DNA of 64,000 nucleotides from positions 682,001 to 746,000 of the forward strand of contig NZ_NJIF01000001.1 of assembly GCF_002209555.1 (NCBI RefSeq), given 5' to 3'. The position numbers and the translations under genes are program-made. Below, one piece after another: positions 8,216 through 17,273 of this stretch (the stretch's first letter is position 1; every line of letters starts with the position of its first letter). The notes under the pieces were generated by a model, which saw nothing but the letters and a program-made list of their open reading frames with translations, was not told the DNA's origin and ran no database searches. The DNA comes from Achromobacter insolitus (GTDB lineage Bacteria; Pseudomonadota; Gammaproteobacteria; Burkholderiales; Burkholderiaceae_B).

Positions 8216-9156
8216 TCGGCGGTCACTCTCGGGTCGAAAATGGGATAGCAAAGGTCGATGAACAGGTTCACGATCACGTAGACCACGCCCACGAACAGGA
8301 GACAGCCCTGGATCACCGGGTAATCGCGGGCGAAGATGGAGTCCACCAGCAGGCGTCCCAGCCCGGGGATGGTGAACACGGTCTCCACCACGGCGATGCC
8401 GCCCAGCAGGTTGCCCAGCACCAGGCCGATCAGCGTCCAGGTGGGGCCGAACGCATTACGGAAGGCATGGCGCATCAGCACCGCGGATTCCGACAGTCCT
8501 TTGGCGCGCGCGTGGGTGATGTAGTCCAGCCGCAGCACTTCCAGCGTGCTGGCTCGCGCCATGCGCATCAATACGCCGATTTCGTGCAGGAACAGCGTCA
8601 GGATGGGCATGGCCAGGTACAGCAGGCCGGCCTTCCAGTCCTCGCCAATGGACACATAGCCCACCACCGGCAGCCATTGCAGCTTGAGGCCGAAGAAGAT
8701 CAGCAGCAGCAGGCCCAGCCAGAAGGTCGGGATCGACACCAGCAGCGTGGCGGTGCCCACCAGGAACAGGTCCGGCGCCTTGTTCTGCTTCCAGGCGGCG
8801 ATCATGCCGGCCGGCACCGCCACCAGCGCGGCGAAGAACACGGCCACCAGCACAACGCGGCCGCTGATCAGGAAACGGTCCCACACCAGCGGCAGTACCG
8901 GTTGCCCGGTATTGATGGACGACCCGAGGTCTCCGTGCAGCATGTTGCCGAACCAAATGCCGAACTGGGTGAGCCAGGTCTGGTCCAGCCCCAGCCGCGC
9001 CCGCAGGTCGGCCAGCGCGGCCGGCGTGGCCAGGTCGCCCAGCAGCAATTGGGCGGGATCGCCCGGGATGAGCCGGATCATCACGAAGACCGCCACCGCC
9101 ACGATCAGCAGGGTCGGTATGGCCATGACGATACGGGATAGCGCGAAACGCAGCAT
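8212..9156 (-). CDS. ABC transporter permease, DppB type
   Basis: A 314-residue inner-membrane permease with six predicted membrane segments. It begins with the usual DppB-type signal-anchor (LRFALSRIVMAIPTLLIV) and the periplasmic loop containing RLIPGDPAQ; the cytoplasmic EAA loop is near DYITHARAKGLSESAVLMRH. A good Shine-Dalgarno (GGAGAGG) precedes the ATG. The hydrolase gene lies 58 bp upstream on the same strand, so the two are probably co-transcribed from the promoter with the second TTGGCGCC palindrome. Confidence 0.94.
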   Translation of the reverse strand: MLRFALSRIVMAIPTLLIVAVAVFVMIRLIPGDPAQLLLGDLATPAALADLRARLGLDQTWLTQFGIWFGNMLHGDLGSSINTGQPVLPLVWDRFLISGRVVLVAVFFAALVAVPAGMIAAWKQNKAPDLFLVGTATLLVSIPTFWLGLLLLIFFGLKLQWLPVVGYVSIGEDWKAGLLYLAMPILTLFLHEIGVLMRMARASTLEVLRLDYITHARAKGLSESAVLMRHAFRNAFGPTWTLIGLVLGNLLGGIAVVETVFTIPGLGRLLVDSIFARDYPVIQGCLLFVGVVYVIVNLFIDLCYPIFDPRVTAE

Positions 9157-9214
9157 GGCCCTCTCCTATTCCTCGGCGCGGACTCGCGGAAGCCCGCGTC
9201 CGCTGCCGGTGGTC

Positions 9215-10084
9215 TCAATTGCGTTCATGTCGCAGCTTGCGCAAGGCAGCAGCCAGGAAGTCCTGCACCTGGCCCACGCATTTCAAGCCGTCGTGCGGCA
9301 CGTTTTCCACCACGTCCAGCACCGCGGAAACGCCGGCGGCCTCGAACGAGCGCCGCAGCGACTCCAGGCGCTCCGGGCGGGTCTTGCCGGCGGCGTTCGC
9401 GCCGGGCATGAAGAACTTGCCGCCTTCGCGGTGGGTGATTTCCCAGGTCTCCAGGTCGGCCTTGCCCACGATCATGTGCACGGCCACCTGCTTGAGCGCT
9501 TCGATATCGACGCGCTTGCCAAAACGCGCCTCCGCGTCGCGCACGCCCACCCACCAATCCTGGTTGGGATCCAGCAGCGTCACCGAGCCCGGCGCTCCGA
9601 TCGACACGGCCCACAGGCTTTCGGGGTGCAGGTAGGCGTAACGGTTGACGAATTGGCCGCCGCCCGAATAGCCGAACAGGCCGAATTTCTTGAACTCGCG
9701 GCCGAACTTCTCGCCGACCTCCGCCACCATGTCCAGCAGGATCTGGTCGTAACGGATGTCGCCTTCCCGCAGTTGCTTGAAGCCGTCGCGGTTGCCATCG
9801 CCCAGCGGGCTCACCGGGAACAGGGGGCACAGCACGATGCAGTCGTTCCAGCGGGCGAACTCCGCAAACGCGTCGCGGTATTCCACGAAGGCGCGGCCCG
9901 TGCCGTGCATGATCACCACCAGTTCCATCGGATGCCTGGCGGAATCGATATGCGGCGGCACGTAGGTGCAATAGGAAAAGCGTGGATCGGAGCGCGCGGC
10001 AAAGACGGTGCTATGTCCCAGGTCGTACATGGCCCGCGCGCGGGCGGCGTCGGGCTGGATGGCAAGTGCTGCGTTGGACTGCAT
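9215..10084 (-). CDS. alpha/beta-hydrolase, first gene of the peptide-type ABC operon
   Basis: A 289-residue serine hydrolase of the alpha/beta fold, probably cytoplasmic because no signal peptide is visible. The nucleophile elbow is GYSGGG with S140, and a plausible triad is completed by D210 (VGKADLE) and H264 (NVPHDG); VVIMHGTG near residue 60 looks like the oxyanion loop. It resembles depolymerase/esterase-like hydrolases, but the substrate cannot be read. The ATG at 10084 is chosen because of GAGGAAACC upstream and because longer starts would translate through the operator. As first gene ahead of the permeases it likely processes the imported compound. Confidence 0.85.
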   Translation of the reverse strand: MQSNAALAIQPDAARARAMYDLGHSTVFAARSDPRFSYCTYVPPHIDSARHPMELVVIMHGTGRAFVEYRDAFAEFARWNDCIVLCPLFPVSPLGDGNRDGFKQLREGDIRYDQILLDMVAEVGEKFGREFKKFGLFGYSGGGQFVNRYAYLHPESLWAVSIGAPGSVTLLDPNQDWWVGVRDAEARFGKRVDIEALKQVAVHMIVGKADLETWEITHREGGKFFMPGANAAGKTRPERLESLRRSFEAAGVSAVLDVVENVPHDGLKCVGQVQDFLAAALRKLRHERN

Positions 10085-10154
10085 GGTTTCCTCGTTTCCA
10101 TGGCCGCGCGGGCGGACGCATGGTGTGTACCGGTGGTCGAAATAATGATCACAT

Positions 10155-10170
10155 AAATTGGCGCCAATTT
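10155..10170. promoter_or_regulatory. 16-bp TTGGCGCC palindrome, candidate GntR operator (site 2)
   Basis: AAATTGGCGCCAATTT is a perfect 16-bp palindrome about 70 bp upstream of the hydrolase start. Its core and the TTA downstream of it match the element ahead of the family 5 binding-protein gene, the other transcription unit of the same transport system. Confidence 0.65.
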
Positions 10171-10233
10171 TAGGCGCACGCATTCCGGCACAACAAGGCA
10201 GGGGATTCCCTAGGAAACGCGCGGAAACGGGCG

Positions 10234-10254
10234 GCGCCGCGCGCAGCGCGGCGC
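10234..10254. terminator. GC-rich hairpin downstream of the DUF808 gene
   Basis: GCGCCGCGC and GCGCGGCGC form a perfect 9-bp stem with a 3-nt loop, 33 bp past the DUF808 stop on the minus strand. Only a short TTT follows, so its terminator strength is uncertain. Confidence 0.4.
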
Positions 10255-10286
10255 GGGCGCGCATCAGCCGAGGCCGTGCGCCTGCC

Positions 10287-11204
10287 TCAGCCTTTCTTGA
10301 ACAGGCGCTTGACGAGGCTGACCGCCCCCAGCACTACCGCTCCGGCCACGATGCCGAACAAGGCGTTGAGCAAGGTGGCGGTCAGCGCCTGCACCACCCC
10401 GCCCCCGCCCACTGCGGCGGCGGCCTGGTCGACGGCGGCCTGCACCGGCGGGATGCCGTGGGTCAGGATGGCACCGCCCACCATGAACATGGCGGCGGTG
10501 CCGACCACGGAAAGCGTCTTCATCAGATAAGGCGCCGCGCCGACGATACGCCGGCCCAGCCAGGCCACCCCCTGCGAGGACTTGCGGCTCATATAAAGAC
10601 CCAGGTCGTCCAGCTTGACGATGCCGGCCACCAGCCCATACACCCCGATCGTCATCGCGATGGCGATAACGGACAGCACCAGCACCTGGCGAGTGAAATC
10701 CGCGTCCGCCACCGCTCCCAGGCTGATGACGATGATTTCCGCCGAGAGGATGAAATCCGTGCGCACCGCGCCCTTGATCTTGTCGCGTTCGAACGCCACC
10801 ATGTCCACCGAGGCATCCTGCAGGGCTTCGGCGCGCGCGGCATGGTTGCCTTCGTCCGAATCGCCATGCGGCAGGAACTTGTGCGCCAGCTTTTCCACGC
10901 CTTCGTAGCAGAGAAAAGCCCCGCCCACCATCAGCAAGGGCGTGATCGCCCAGGGCGCGAATGCGCTGACGAGCAGCGCTGCGGGCACCAGGATCAGCTT
11001 ATTGATGAAAGAGCCCTTGGCCACTGCCCATACGACCGGCAGTTCCCGGTTGACCGGCACTCCCGTGACCTGCTGGGCATTGAGAGCCAGGTCGTCGCCC
11101 AGCACCCCAGCCGTTTTCTTTGCCGCCACCTTGGTCATGACGGACACGTCGTCCAGTATGGTCGCGATATCGTCGAACAGTGCGAAGAAGCTGCTTCCGG
11201 CCAT
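10287..11204 (-). CDS. DUF808 (YedI-like) inner-membrane protein
   Basis: A 305-residue multi-spanning membrane protein of unknown biochemical function. It begins with the family hallmark MAGSSFFALFDDIATILDD, then KKTAGVLGDDLALNA and several hydrophobic helices (for example LILVPAALLVSAFAPWAITP near residue 80-100). The start is chosen at that conserved N-terminus rather than 36 codons upstream, where the sequence is polar and not family-like. It stands alone between the hydrolase operon and the DUF1272 gene. No function is inferred from context. Confidence 0.9.
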   Translation of the reverse strand: MAGSSFFALFDDIATILDDVSVMTKVAAKKTAGVLGDDLALNAQQVTGVPVNRELPVVWAVAKGSFINKLILVPAALLVSAFAPWAITPLLMVGGAFLCYEGVEKLAHKFLPHGDSDEGNHAARAEALQDASVDMVAFERDKIKGAVRTDFILSAEIIVISLGAVADADFTRQVLVLSVIAIAMTIGVYGLVAGIVKLDDLGLYMSRKSSQGVAWLGRRIVGAAPYLMKTLSVVGTAAMFMVGGAILTHGIPPVQAAVDQAAAAVGGGGVVQALTATLLNALFGIVAGAVVLGAVSLVKRLFKKG

Positions 11205-11375
11205 CAAGAATCCCCTAAGCCTCATAAGGTTTCCCGAGTGTACAGGCCGCCGCCATCCGGAAAATGGCGCCTGCCTGGCCGTTTTCACTTCTTTTCTGTC
11301 CGTAACCTCCATGGCGCCGTCCAGCCGTCCGGCCTACCCTGTCGCCTGGACTCGTCTCTCGCCCCAGGAGGCCAC

Positions 11376-11684
11376 ATGCTTGCCTTGCGACCCAGTTGCG
11401 AACACTGTGATGCGGCGCTGCCGCCGGACTCCACCGCAGCCCGGATATGCAGTTTTGAATGCACCTTCTGCGCCGCTTGCGCCGAGGAACTGCTGGGCAA
11501 TGTCTGCCCCAACTGCGGCGGCGGCTTCGCGCCGCGCCCGGTCCGCCCGGCCAGCGACCGCAAGGGCGGGAATTTCCTGGGCAACTATCCCGCCAGCGCC
11601 GAGCGCAAGCACCGCCCGGTCGACTTCGCCGCGCACGAGGCGCTGCGGCGCAGCCTGGACGGCGTTGCGCCAGAACGCCGCTAG
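11376..11684 (+). CDS. DUF1272 cysteine-rich (zinc-ribbon-like) protein
   Basis: A 102-residue small protein with an excellent AGGAGG ribosome-binding site. Eight cysteines (C8, C11, C25, C29, C32, C35, C44, C47) form the CxxC-rich DUF1272 pattern, most likely binding two zinc ions. The C-terminal tail after residue 55 is polar and probably disordered. Function is unknown. It converges on the ytfE gene, their stop codons overlapping by two to three bases, so head-to-head transcription interference is possible. Confidence 0.85.
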   Translation: MLALRPSCEHCDAALPPDSTAARICSFECTFCAACAEELLGNVCPNCGGGFAPRPVRPASDRKGGNFLGNYPASAERKHRPVDFAAHEALRRSLDGVAPERR

Positions 11685-12361
11685 CTGCGCGCGCGCGCCG
11701 CCGGACTGGCGGCGTTCTCGAACAGGATGTTGTTTTCCAGGTGGATGTGCGCCATCAGGTCCTCCTTGAAGGTACGCAGGCCCAGGTACAACGCGCGCCA
11801 GGTGTTGCAGGCGGCGCGCGGCAGCGTTATGCCATGGGTCAACGCCAGCAGCCGTTCCAGCGCCACGCCGTGATCGTCATGTTCGGCGCGCATGACCATG
11901 ATGGGCATGCTGGCCATGGCCCCATGGCCGCGGGCCAGCATCGGGAACAGCACCTGTTCCTCCTTCTGCATATGGCTTTCCAGCTCCTGCTGCATCACGC
12001 GCAAGTGATCGGCCAGGCCTGTCGGGCAGTCCGGGCTGTCGGCATGCACCTGTTCCACCTTCAACGCCAGACGGATCAGTTCCGGTAGCTGCTGGCGATG
12101 CACCTCGTGATAGCGCGCCAGGATGTGGTCGACCAGTTCGGCGGCGGAGACCTGGCTCCAATCCGTTTCGTGGGACGGCGCGCGCGCCAGTTCAATCAGG
12201 CGGGCCTCGATCTGCCCCGCGTCCAGCGAACGCTGGGCCGCCGCCTCTGCCAGGCTCTTCTTGCCGCCACAGCAGAAATCCAGCTGGTACTCATGAAACA
12301 CCTGGGTAGCGCCAGGGATGCTGCGGGCCAATTGCCCCAGGGATTGCTCGACCATGCTCAT
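11681..12361 (-). CDS. ytfE: di-iron protein of the RIC/YtfE (NorA) family, NO-stress response
   Basis: Protects against nitrosative stress, by repairing damaged iron-sulfur clusters (YtfE/ScdA) or by binding NO in the cytoplasm (NorA of Ralstonia). The 226-residue protein has the ScdA_N domain with the CC pair (C30-C31, DFCCGG) and a hemerythrin-like four-helix bundle. Di-iron ligands H85, H130, E134, H161, H205 and E209 are all present, one position later than I recall them in E. coli YtfE. GGAGAGACG precedes the ATG. Control is unusually clear: a GG-N10-GC sigma54 promoter, an IHF site and three NorR boxes lie between it and divergent norR. No NO reductase gene is adjacent. Confidence 0.95.
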   Translation of the reverse strand: MSMVEQSLGQLARSIPGATQVFHEYQLDFCCGGKKSLAEAAAQRSLDAGQIEARLIELARAPSHETDWSQVSAAELVDHILARYHEVHRQQLPELIRLALKVEQVHADSPDCPTGLADHLRVMQQELESHMQKEEQVLFPMLARGHGAMASMPIMVMRAEHDDHGVALERLLALTHGITLPRAACNTWRALYLGLRTFKEDLMAHIHLENNILFENAASPAARARS

Positions 12362-12399
12362 CGCGTCTCTCCATAGTTCGTGACGGGTACTGGAACAAA

Positions 12400-12415
12400 C
12401 GCGAAAACCGTGCCA
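12400..12415 (-). promoter_or_regulatory. sigma54 (-24/-12) promoter of ytfE
   Basis: On the minus strand TGGCACGGTTTTCGC has the -24 GG (12414-12413) and the -12 GC (12402-12401) separated by exactly 10 nt, with a perfect TGGCAC -24 element. It sits about 40 bp upstream of the ytfE start codon, giving a start site near 12389. The divergent gene encodes a sigma54 activator, which fits. Confidence 0.75.
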
Positions 12416-12431
12416 GGAAAAACTTGCTATT

Positions 12432-12444
12432 TATCAATAGATTG
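12432..12444. promoter_or_regulatory. IHF-binding site between NorR boxes and the sigma54 promoter
   Basis: TATCAATAGATTG matches the IHF consensus WATCAANNNNTTR at every defined position. It lies exactly where DNA bending is needed, between the NorR boxes and the -24/-12 promoter. The overlapping TTGCTATTTATCAA (12424-12437) also resembles an FNR/DNR box with one mismatch. Confidence 0.6.
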
Positions 12445-12453
12445 CAAATTAAA

Positions 12454-12511
12454 GGGTGAATATCACCCTGAAAAATGACGGTTCAATGCACCCCGAACGG
12501 TAAAATTCACC
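12454..12511. promoter_or_regulatory. three NorR boxes (GGT-N7-ACC)
   Basis: Three perfect matches: GGT-GAATATC-ACC (12455-12467), GGT-TCAATGC-ACC (12480-12492) and GGT-AAAATTC-ACC (12499-12511). This is the box proposed for Ralstonia NorR and fits GT-N7-AC of E. coli. They lie about 66-122 bp upstream of the predicted ytfE start site, ideal for an enhancer, and the last ends 2 bp before the norR start codon, implying autorepression. Confidence 0.8.
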
Positions 12512-12513
12512 CC

Positions 12514-14043
12514 ATGCAAAACCTCTTGCTGGCCGATCTGGTTGCCGACCTTCCCCCCGCAGTCCGCCTGCAGCGGCTGGTGTCCAGCTTGCGCACGCAC
12601 TTCCGCTGCGGCGCGGTGGCGCTGCTGCAATTGGAAGAGGATCATCTGCGACCCATCGCGGTGGACGGACTCACCCAGGATGCGCTGGGCCGCCGCTTCG
12701 CCGTGCAACAGCACCCACGGTTGGCCGCCATCCTCGCGCGGCGCGGGGTCACGTGCTTTCACCATGACAGCACCCTGCCCGATCCCTACGACGGTCTGAT
12801 CAACGGAATGGCGGGCGAACCGCTGCCGGTGCATGACTGCATGGGCACCAGCCTGCATATCGAAGGCCGGCCATGGGGCGTGCTGACCCTGGATGCGCTG
12901 GAGGTCGGCACCTTTGACGCCGAGGCCCAGTCCGACCTGCGCGATTACATCGTGCTGCTGGAAGCCGCCTTGCGCACCACCCGCCTGGAGGCGGAAATCC
13001 GCGCGCTGCGCGTGGCGCGCGGCCCGGAACCCGCCGACAGCGCCGTCGCCGACAACAACGAGATCCTGGGGCAAAGCGAGGCCATCGGCCGTCTGCTGCA
13101 CGAGATCCAGGTGGTGGCGGATTCGGAACTGCCCATCCTGCTGCTGGGCGAAACCGGCGTGGGCAAGGAACTGTTCGCGCATCGCGTGCACCGCCTTTCG
13201 CGCCGCCGCGACAAGCCGCTGGTGCATGTGAACTGCGCCGCGCTGCCCGAATCGCTGGCCGAAAGCGAATTGTTCGGCCACGCCAAGGGCGCCTTCTCGG
13301 GCGCGGTCGCCGACCGCCCGGGCCGCTTCGAGGCCGCCAACGGGGGCACGCTGTTCCTGGACGAAGTGGGTGAACTGCCGCTGCTGGTGCAGGCCAAGCT
13401 CCTGCGCACTTTGCAGAACGGTGAAATCCAGCGCCTGGGCGATGACCGTCCGCGCCGTGTGGACGTGCGCATCCTGGCCGCCACCAACCGCAGCCTGCGC
13501 GACCTTGTTCGCGCCGGCGATTTCCGCGCCGACCTCTACCATCGCCTGTCGGTCTACCCCATCCCCATCCCCCCGCTGCGCGACCGCGGCAATGATGTGC
13601 TGCTGCTGGCCGGCCGCTATCTGGAGCTGAACCGCGCGCGCCTCGGCCTGCGCAGCCTGAGACTGTCGCCGGAGGCCGAGGACATGTTGCGCCGCTACCG
13701 ATGGCCCGGCAATGTGCGCGAACTGGAGCACGTCATCAGCCGCGCCGCCATCAAGGCCGTCAGCCATGGCGCCAGCCGCAACGAGATCGTGACACTGGGC
13801 GCGAAACTGCTGGACCTGTCCGACGGCGACATGCCCCTGCTCTCGCCGCACGACGATGCCGACACGCCCGCGCCCCTGGGCCAGGACCAGACGCTGCGCG
13901 TAGCGGTGGACACATGCCAGCGCCAGGCCATCCGCCGCGCGCTGGACGCACATCAAGGCAACTGGGCCCACGCCGCGCGAGCGCTGGGCGTGGACCCCAG
14001 CAACCTGCACAAGCTGGCGCGGCGCATCGGGCTCAAGGGCTGA
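12514..14043 (+). CDS. norR: NorR, NO-responsive sigma54-dependent transcriptional activator
   Basis: Activates sigma54 promoters of NO-detoxification genes when its N-terminal GAF domain binds NO at a mononuclear iron. The 509-residue protein shows the GAF domain (about 1-165) with the conserved LPVHDCMG segment (H107, C109), then an AAA+ domain with Walker A GETGVGKE (202-209) and the sigma54-contacting loop GAFSGA (249-254, serine where threonine is commoner), and a C-terminal Fis-type helix-turn-helix. The ATG at 12514 is preferred because it matches the usual NorR N-terminus; an upstream ATG would place two NorR boxes inside the gene. The target here is clearly divergent ytfE. Confidence 0.95.
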   Translation: MQNLLLADLVADLPPAVRLQRLVSSLRTHFRCGAVALLQLEEDHLRPIAVDGLTQDALGRRFAVQQHPRLAAILARRGVTCFHHDSTLPDPYDGLINGMAGEPLPVHDCMGTSLHIEGRPWGVLTLDALEVGTFDAEAQSDLRDYIVLLEAALRTTRLEAEIRALRVARGPEPADSAVADNNEILGQSEAIGRLLHEIQVVADSELPILLLGETGVGKELFAHRVHRLSRRRDKPLVHVNCAALPESLAESELFGHAKGAFSGAVADRPGRFEAANGGTLFLDEVGELPLLVQAKLLRTLQNGEIQRLGDDRPRRVDVRILAATNRSLRDLVRAGDFRADLYHRLSVYPIPIPPLRDRGNDVLLLAGRYLELNRARLGLRSLRLSPEAEDMLRRYRWPGNVRELEHVISRAAIKAVSHGASRNEIVTLGAKLLDLSDGDMPLLSPHDDADTPAPLGQDQTLRVAVDTCQRQAIRRALDAHQGNWAHAARALGVDPSNLHKLARRIGLKG

Positions 14044-14049
14044 GGCGGC

Positions 14050-15018
14050 CTATTCGATCTTGATGCCCGTGTCCCGGATCAGCTTGCCCCAGCGCTGCGA
14101 TTCGGCCTGCACGCGCTGCTGGAATTGCTCCGGCGAGCTGGACACGATATTGAAGCCGCCCTGCTCCATGCTGTCCCTCACCTGCGGCGTCGCCAAGGTG
14201 TCGCTCAAGGCCTGCTGCACGCGCTTGCGCACCTCGGCGGGCAGGCCGGCCGGCGCCAGCATGCCCACCCAGGAATAGGCCTCGAAGCCGGGTACCAGCG
14301 TGGCGATGGGCGGCACGTCGGGCAGCGCCGGTGCGGGCTGCGCCGTGCCGATGGCCAGCGCGTTCAGGCGCCCGCCCTGCACGAAGCCGACGATGGTCGG
14401 CAGGCTGGCGATCACCACGTCCACCTCGCCGCCCAGGACCGCGTTGAACATCGGGCCGCCGCCGCGATAAGGCACGTGCGTCAGCTTGATGTCCGTGCGC
14501 GCCGCCAGGGCCGCCAGGTTGAGATGATTCGATCCGCCCACGCCCGAGGAGCCGTAATTCAGCTGGCCTGGATGCGCGCGCGCGTAGTCCAGGAACTGCT
14601 GCAAGGTGGTGATGCCGGTCTTCTTGGCCGTCAGCAGCACCGCAGGCATGGTGCCGATCAGGCTGATGTAGTCGAAGGACTTGATGGTGTCGTATGACAG
14701 GTTCTTGTAGAGCGAACCGTTGACCGCGTGCGAGTCGAACGCCAGCATCAGCGTGTAGCCGTCGGCTGGCGCGCGCGCGAGCTCGGCGGTGCCTATGGTG
14801 CCGGAAGCGCCGCCCTTGTTGTCCACCACCACGGTCTGGCCTAGCTTCTGCGACAGAACGGGCGCGATATTGCGCGCCACGTAGTCCACCGAACCGCCGG
14901 GCGGAAACGGCACGATCAACCGCACCGGCCTGTCCGGATACCCCTGTCCCCATGCCGCGCCGGCGGCGGCGCAAAGCGCCGCCGCAGCGATGGCGGAACG
15001 CCATCGTTGCTTCATCAT
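14050..15018 (-). CDS. Bug-family (TctC-like) periplasmic solute-binding protein
   Basis: A 322-residue periplasmic receptor. Two adjacent start ATGs follow AAAGGAGACTGGGC; the signal peptide runs to about residue 24 (GAAWG). The family signature VRLIVPFPPGGSVDYVAR is at about 33-50 and LNYGSSGVGGSNHLN near 153. It is the last gene of the CoA-transferase, acyl-CoA dehydrogenase, acryloyl-CoA reductase series, 44 bp after acuI, so its ligand is probably the carboxylic acid activated by that pathway. It converges closely on norR. Confidence 0.9.
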   Translation of the reverse strand: MMKQRWRSAIAAAALCAAAGAAWGQGYPDRPVRLIVPFPPGGSVDYVARNIAPVLSQKLGQTVVVDNKGGASGTIGTAELARAPADGYTLMLAFDSHAVNGSLYKNLSYDTIKSFDYISLIGTMPAVLLTAKKTGITTLQQFLDYARAHPGQLNYGSSGVGGSNHLNLAALAARTDIKLTHVPYRGGGPMFNAVLGGEVDVVIASLPTIVGFVQGGRLNALAIGTAQPAPALPDVPPIATLVPGFEAYSWVGMLAPAGLPAEVRKRVQQALSDTLATPQVRDSMEQGGFNIVSSSPEQFQQRVQAESQRWGKLIRDTGIKIE

Positions 15019-15042
15019 GCCCAGTCTCCTTTGGTGGTGTGC

Positions 15043-15062
15043 GGGCCGCTATGCTGCGGCCC
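15043..15062. other. hairpin between acuI and the Bug gene
   Basis: GGGCCGC and GCGGCCC form a 7-bp stem with a 6-nt loop directly after the acuI stop. No T tract follows, so it is more likely an mRNA processing or stability element within the operon than a terminator. Confidence 0.3.
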
Positions 15063-16052
<990 letters not shown>

Positions 16053-17273
16053 GCTTTCCTCCCTGTGGATGGCGGCCCCCGCCGCGATGGTTCGCGGCCC
16101 CCCGGCAAAGCGCTGGGCCAGTCCGGCCGCGATGCGCTCATTCATCATTTCAGTGGTGCCATCGGCGAAGCACAGCGCCTTGGCCGCGAGCAGCCGCCGC
16201 GCCATGCCTTGGGCCGGCAACAGGCCGCTGGCGCCCAGGACCTGCACGCAGGCGGAAATGGCGTCCAGGCACTCCTCACCCGCGTACTTCTTGGCCATGG
16301 CCGCGGCCGGTACAGCTTCGTCCGAACCGGCATCGATCAGGCCCGCGGCGCGGTCCGTGAGCATGCGCAGGATCTGCAGCCGCATCGACACGTCGGCCAG
16401 CGACCAGCGCAAGCCTTGCTGCTCCATGATGGGACGGCCGAAAGCTTGCCGCGTCGAAGCGTGGCGCACCGCCTGCCGCAGCGCGCTGTCGAGCAGGCCC
16501 GCGGCCATCGCGGCGATGTGCGTGCGTGCCTTGTTCACACCGGCCAGGGCCATCTGGAAGCCCTGGCCTGGCGGGTACAGCACGTCGCTATCCTCGGCCG
16601 GGTAGCCGTTCAGGCGAATGCCGGCGATGCCGGCCGCGCCCAGCCCTTCCAGCGGCGCGCCTGTCACGCGCTCGCATTGCGGCGCGCGCAGGTCGACGAT
16701 GAAGCAGGCGATGCCGGCCGGCCCCCGCGCCGCATCGGTCTGCGCGAACACCAGCGCCAGTTCCCCGCCCGCGGCGTTGGCCACCCAGGCTTTCTCGCCA
16801 TCCAGGATGAAGCCCCCGCCATCGCGGGGCCGCGCCAGGGTGGAGATGGAAGCGAAATCGCTGCCCGCGCGCGGCTCCGACATGGCGGTGCCACCGACGA
16901 GATCGCCGGCCAGCAATCCGGGCAGGTAACGCTCGCGGGCGGCGGCGCTACCGTGTTCCGCGATGCGCAAGGCCACGTTGTGCTGATTGATGAAGGCGAA
17001 GGCAAACGCGAAATCCGTGGCGGCCAGCGTCTCCGCCGCCCGGGCCCGCATGTAGTACGGCAAGCCCAATCCCCCGCAATCCGCCGGGATTTCTATACCC
17101 GCATAGCCCAGCCTGCAGGCCTCGCGGATCTGGGCGCCGGCCCAGGCCTGGTCGCCGCAGCCCGCCGCCGCCAGTGGCACCACCGCCTCTTGCGCAAAGG
17201 CCGCCAGTCCTAGCAGCAGCCCGCGCTCGCCCTCGCTCAAGCCCAGGTCGCGATCGTCCGCCGCCGCGCTCAT
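16053..17273 (-). CDS. acyl-CoA dehydrogenase, in uninterrupted frame with acuI
   Basis: FAD enzyme introducing a 2,3-double bond into an acyl-CoA. The domain spans about 390 residues: N-terminal helical part, [10 protein letters not shown] (130-139) of the beta domain, and [18 protein letters not shown] starting the C-terminal helices. The start overlaps the CoA-transferase stop as ATGA. No stop codon occurs before the acuI ATG, so the frame yields a 736-residue dehydrogenase-reductase fusion if not terminated; the 407 codons given here are the dehydrogenase part. A single-base change in the C6 run at 16098-16103 would create a stop just inside acuI. At the usual YEGT catalytic position it has ADGT (D371 for Glu). 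Confidence 0.8.

Noticed and set aside
10158-11684. A 508-codon plus-strand frame ending with the DUF1272 protein
   Set aside because: Only its last 102 codons are real; the rest is opposite the DUF808 gene, and a strong AGGAGG-ATG marks the true start.
12424-12437. TTGCTATTTATCAA as an FNR/DNR box controlling ytfE
   Set aside because: It has one mismatch to the consensus and overlaps a full-consensus IHF site in a clearly sigma54/NorR-type region; kept only as a secondary possibility.
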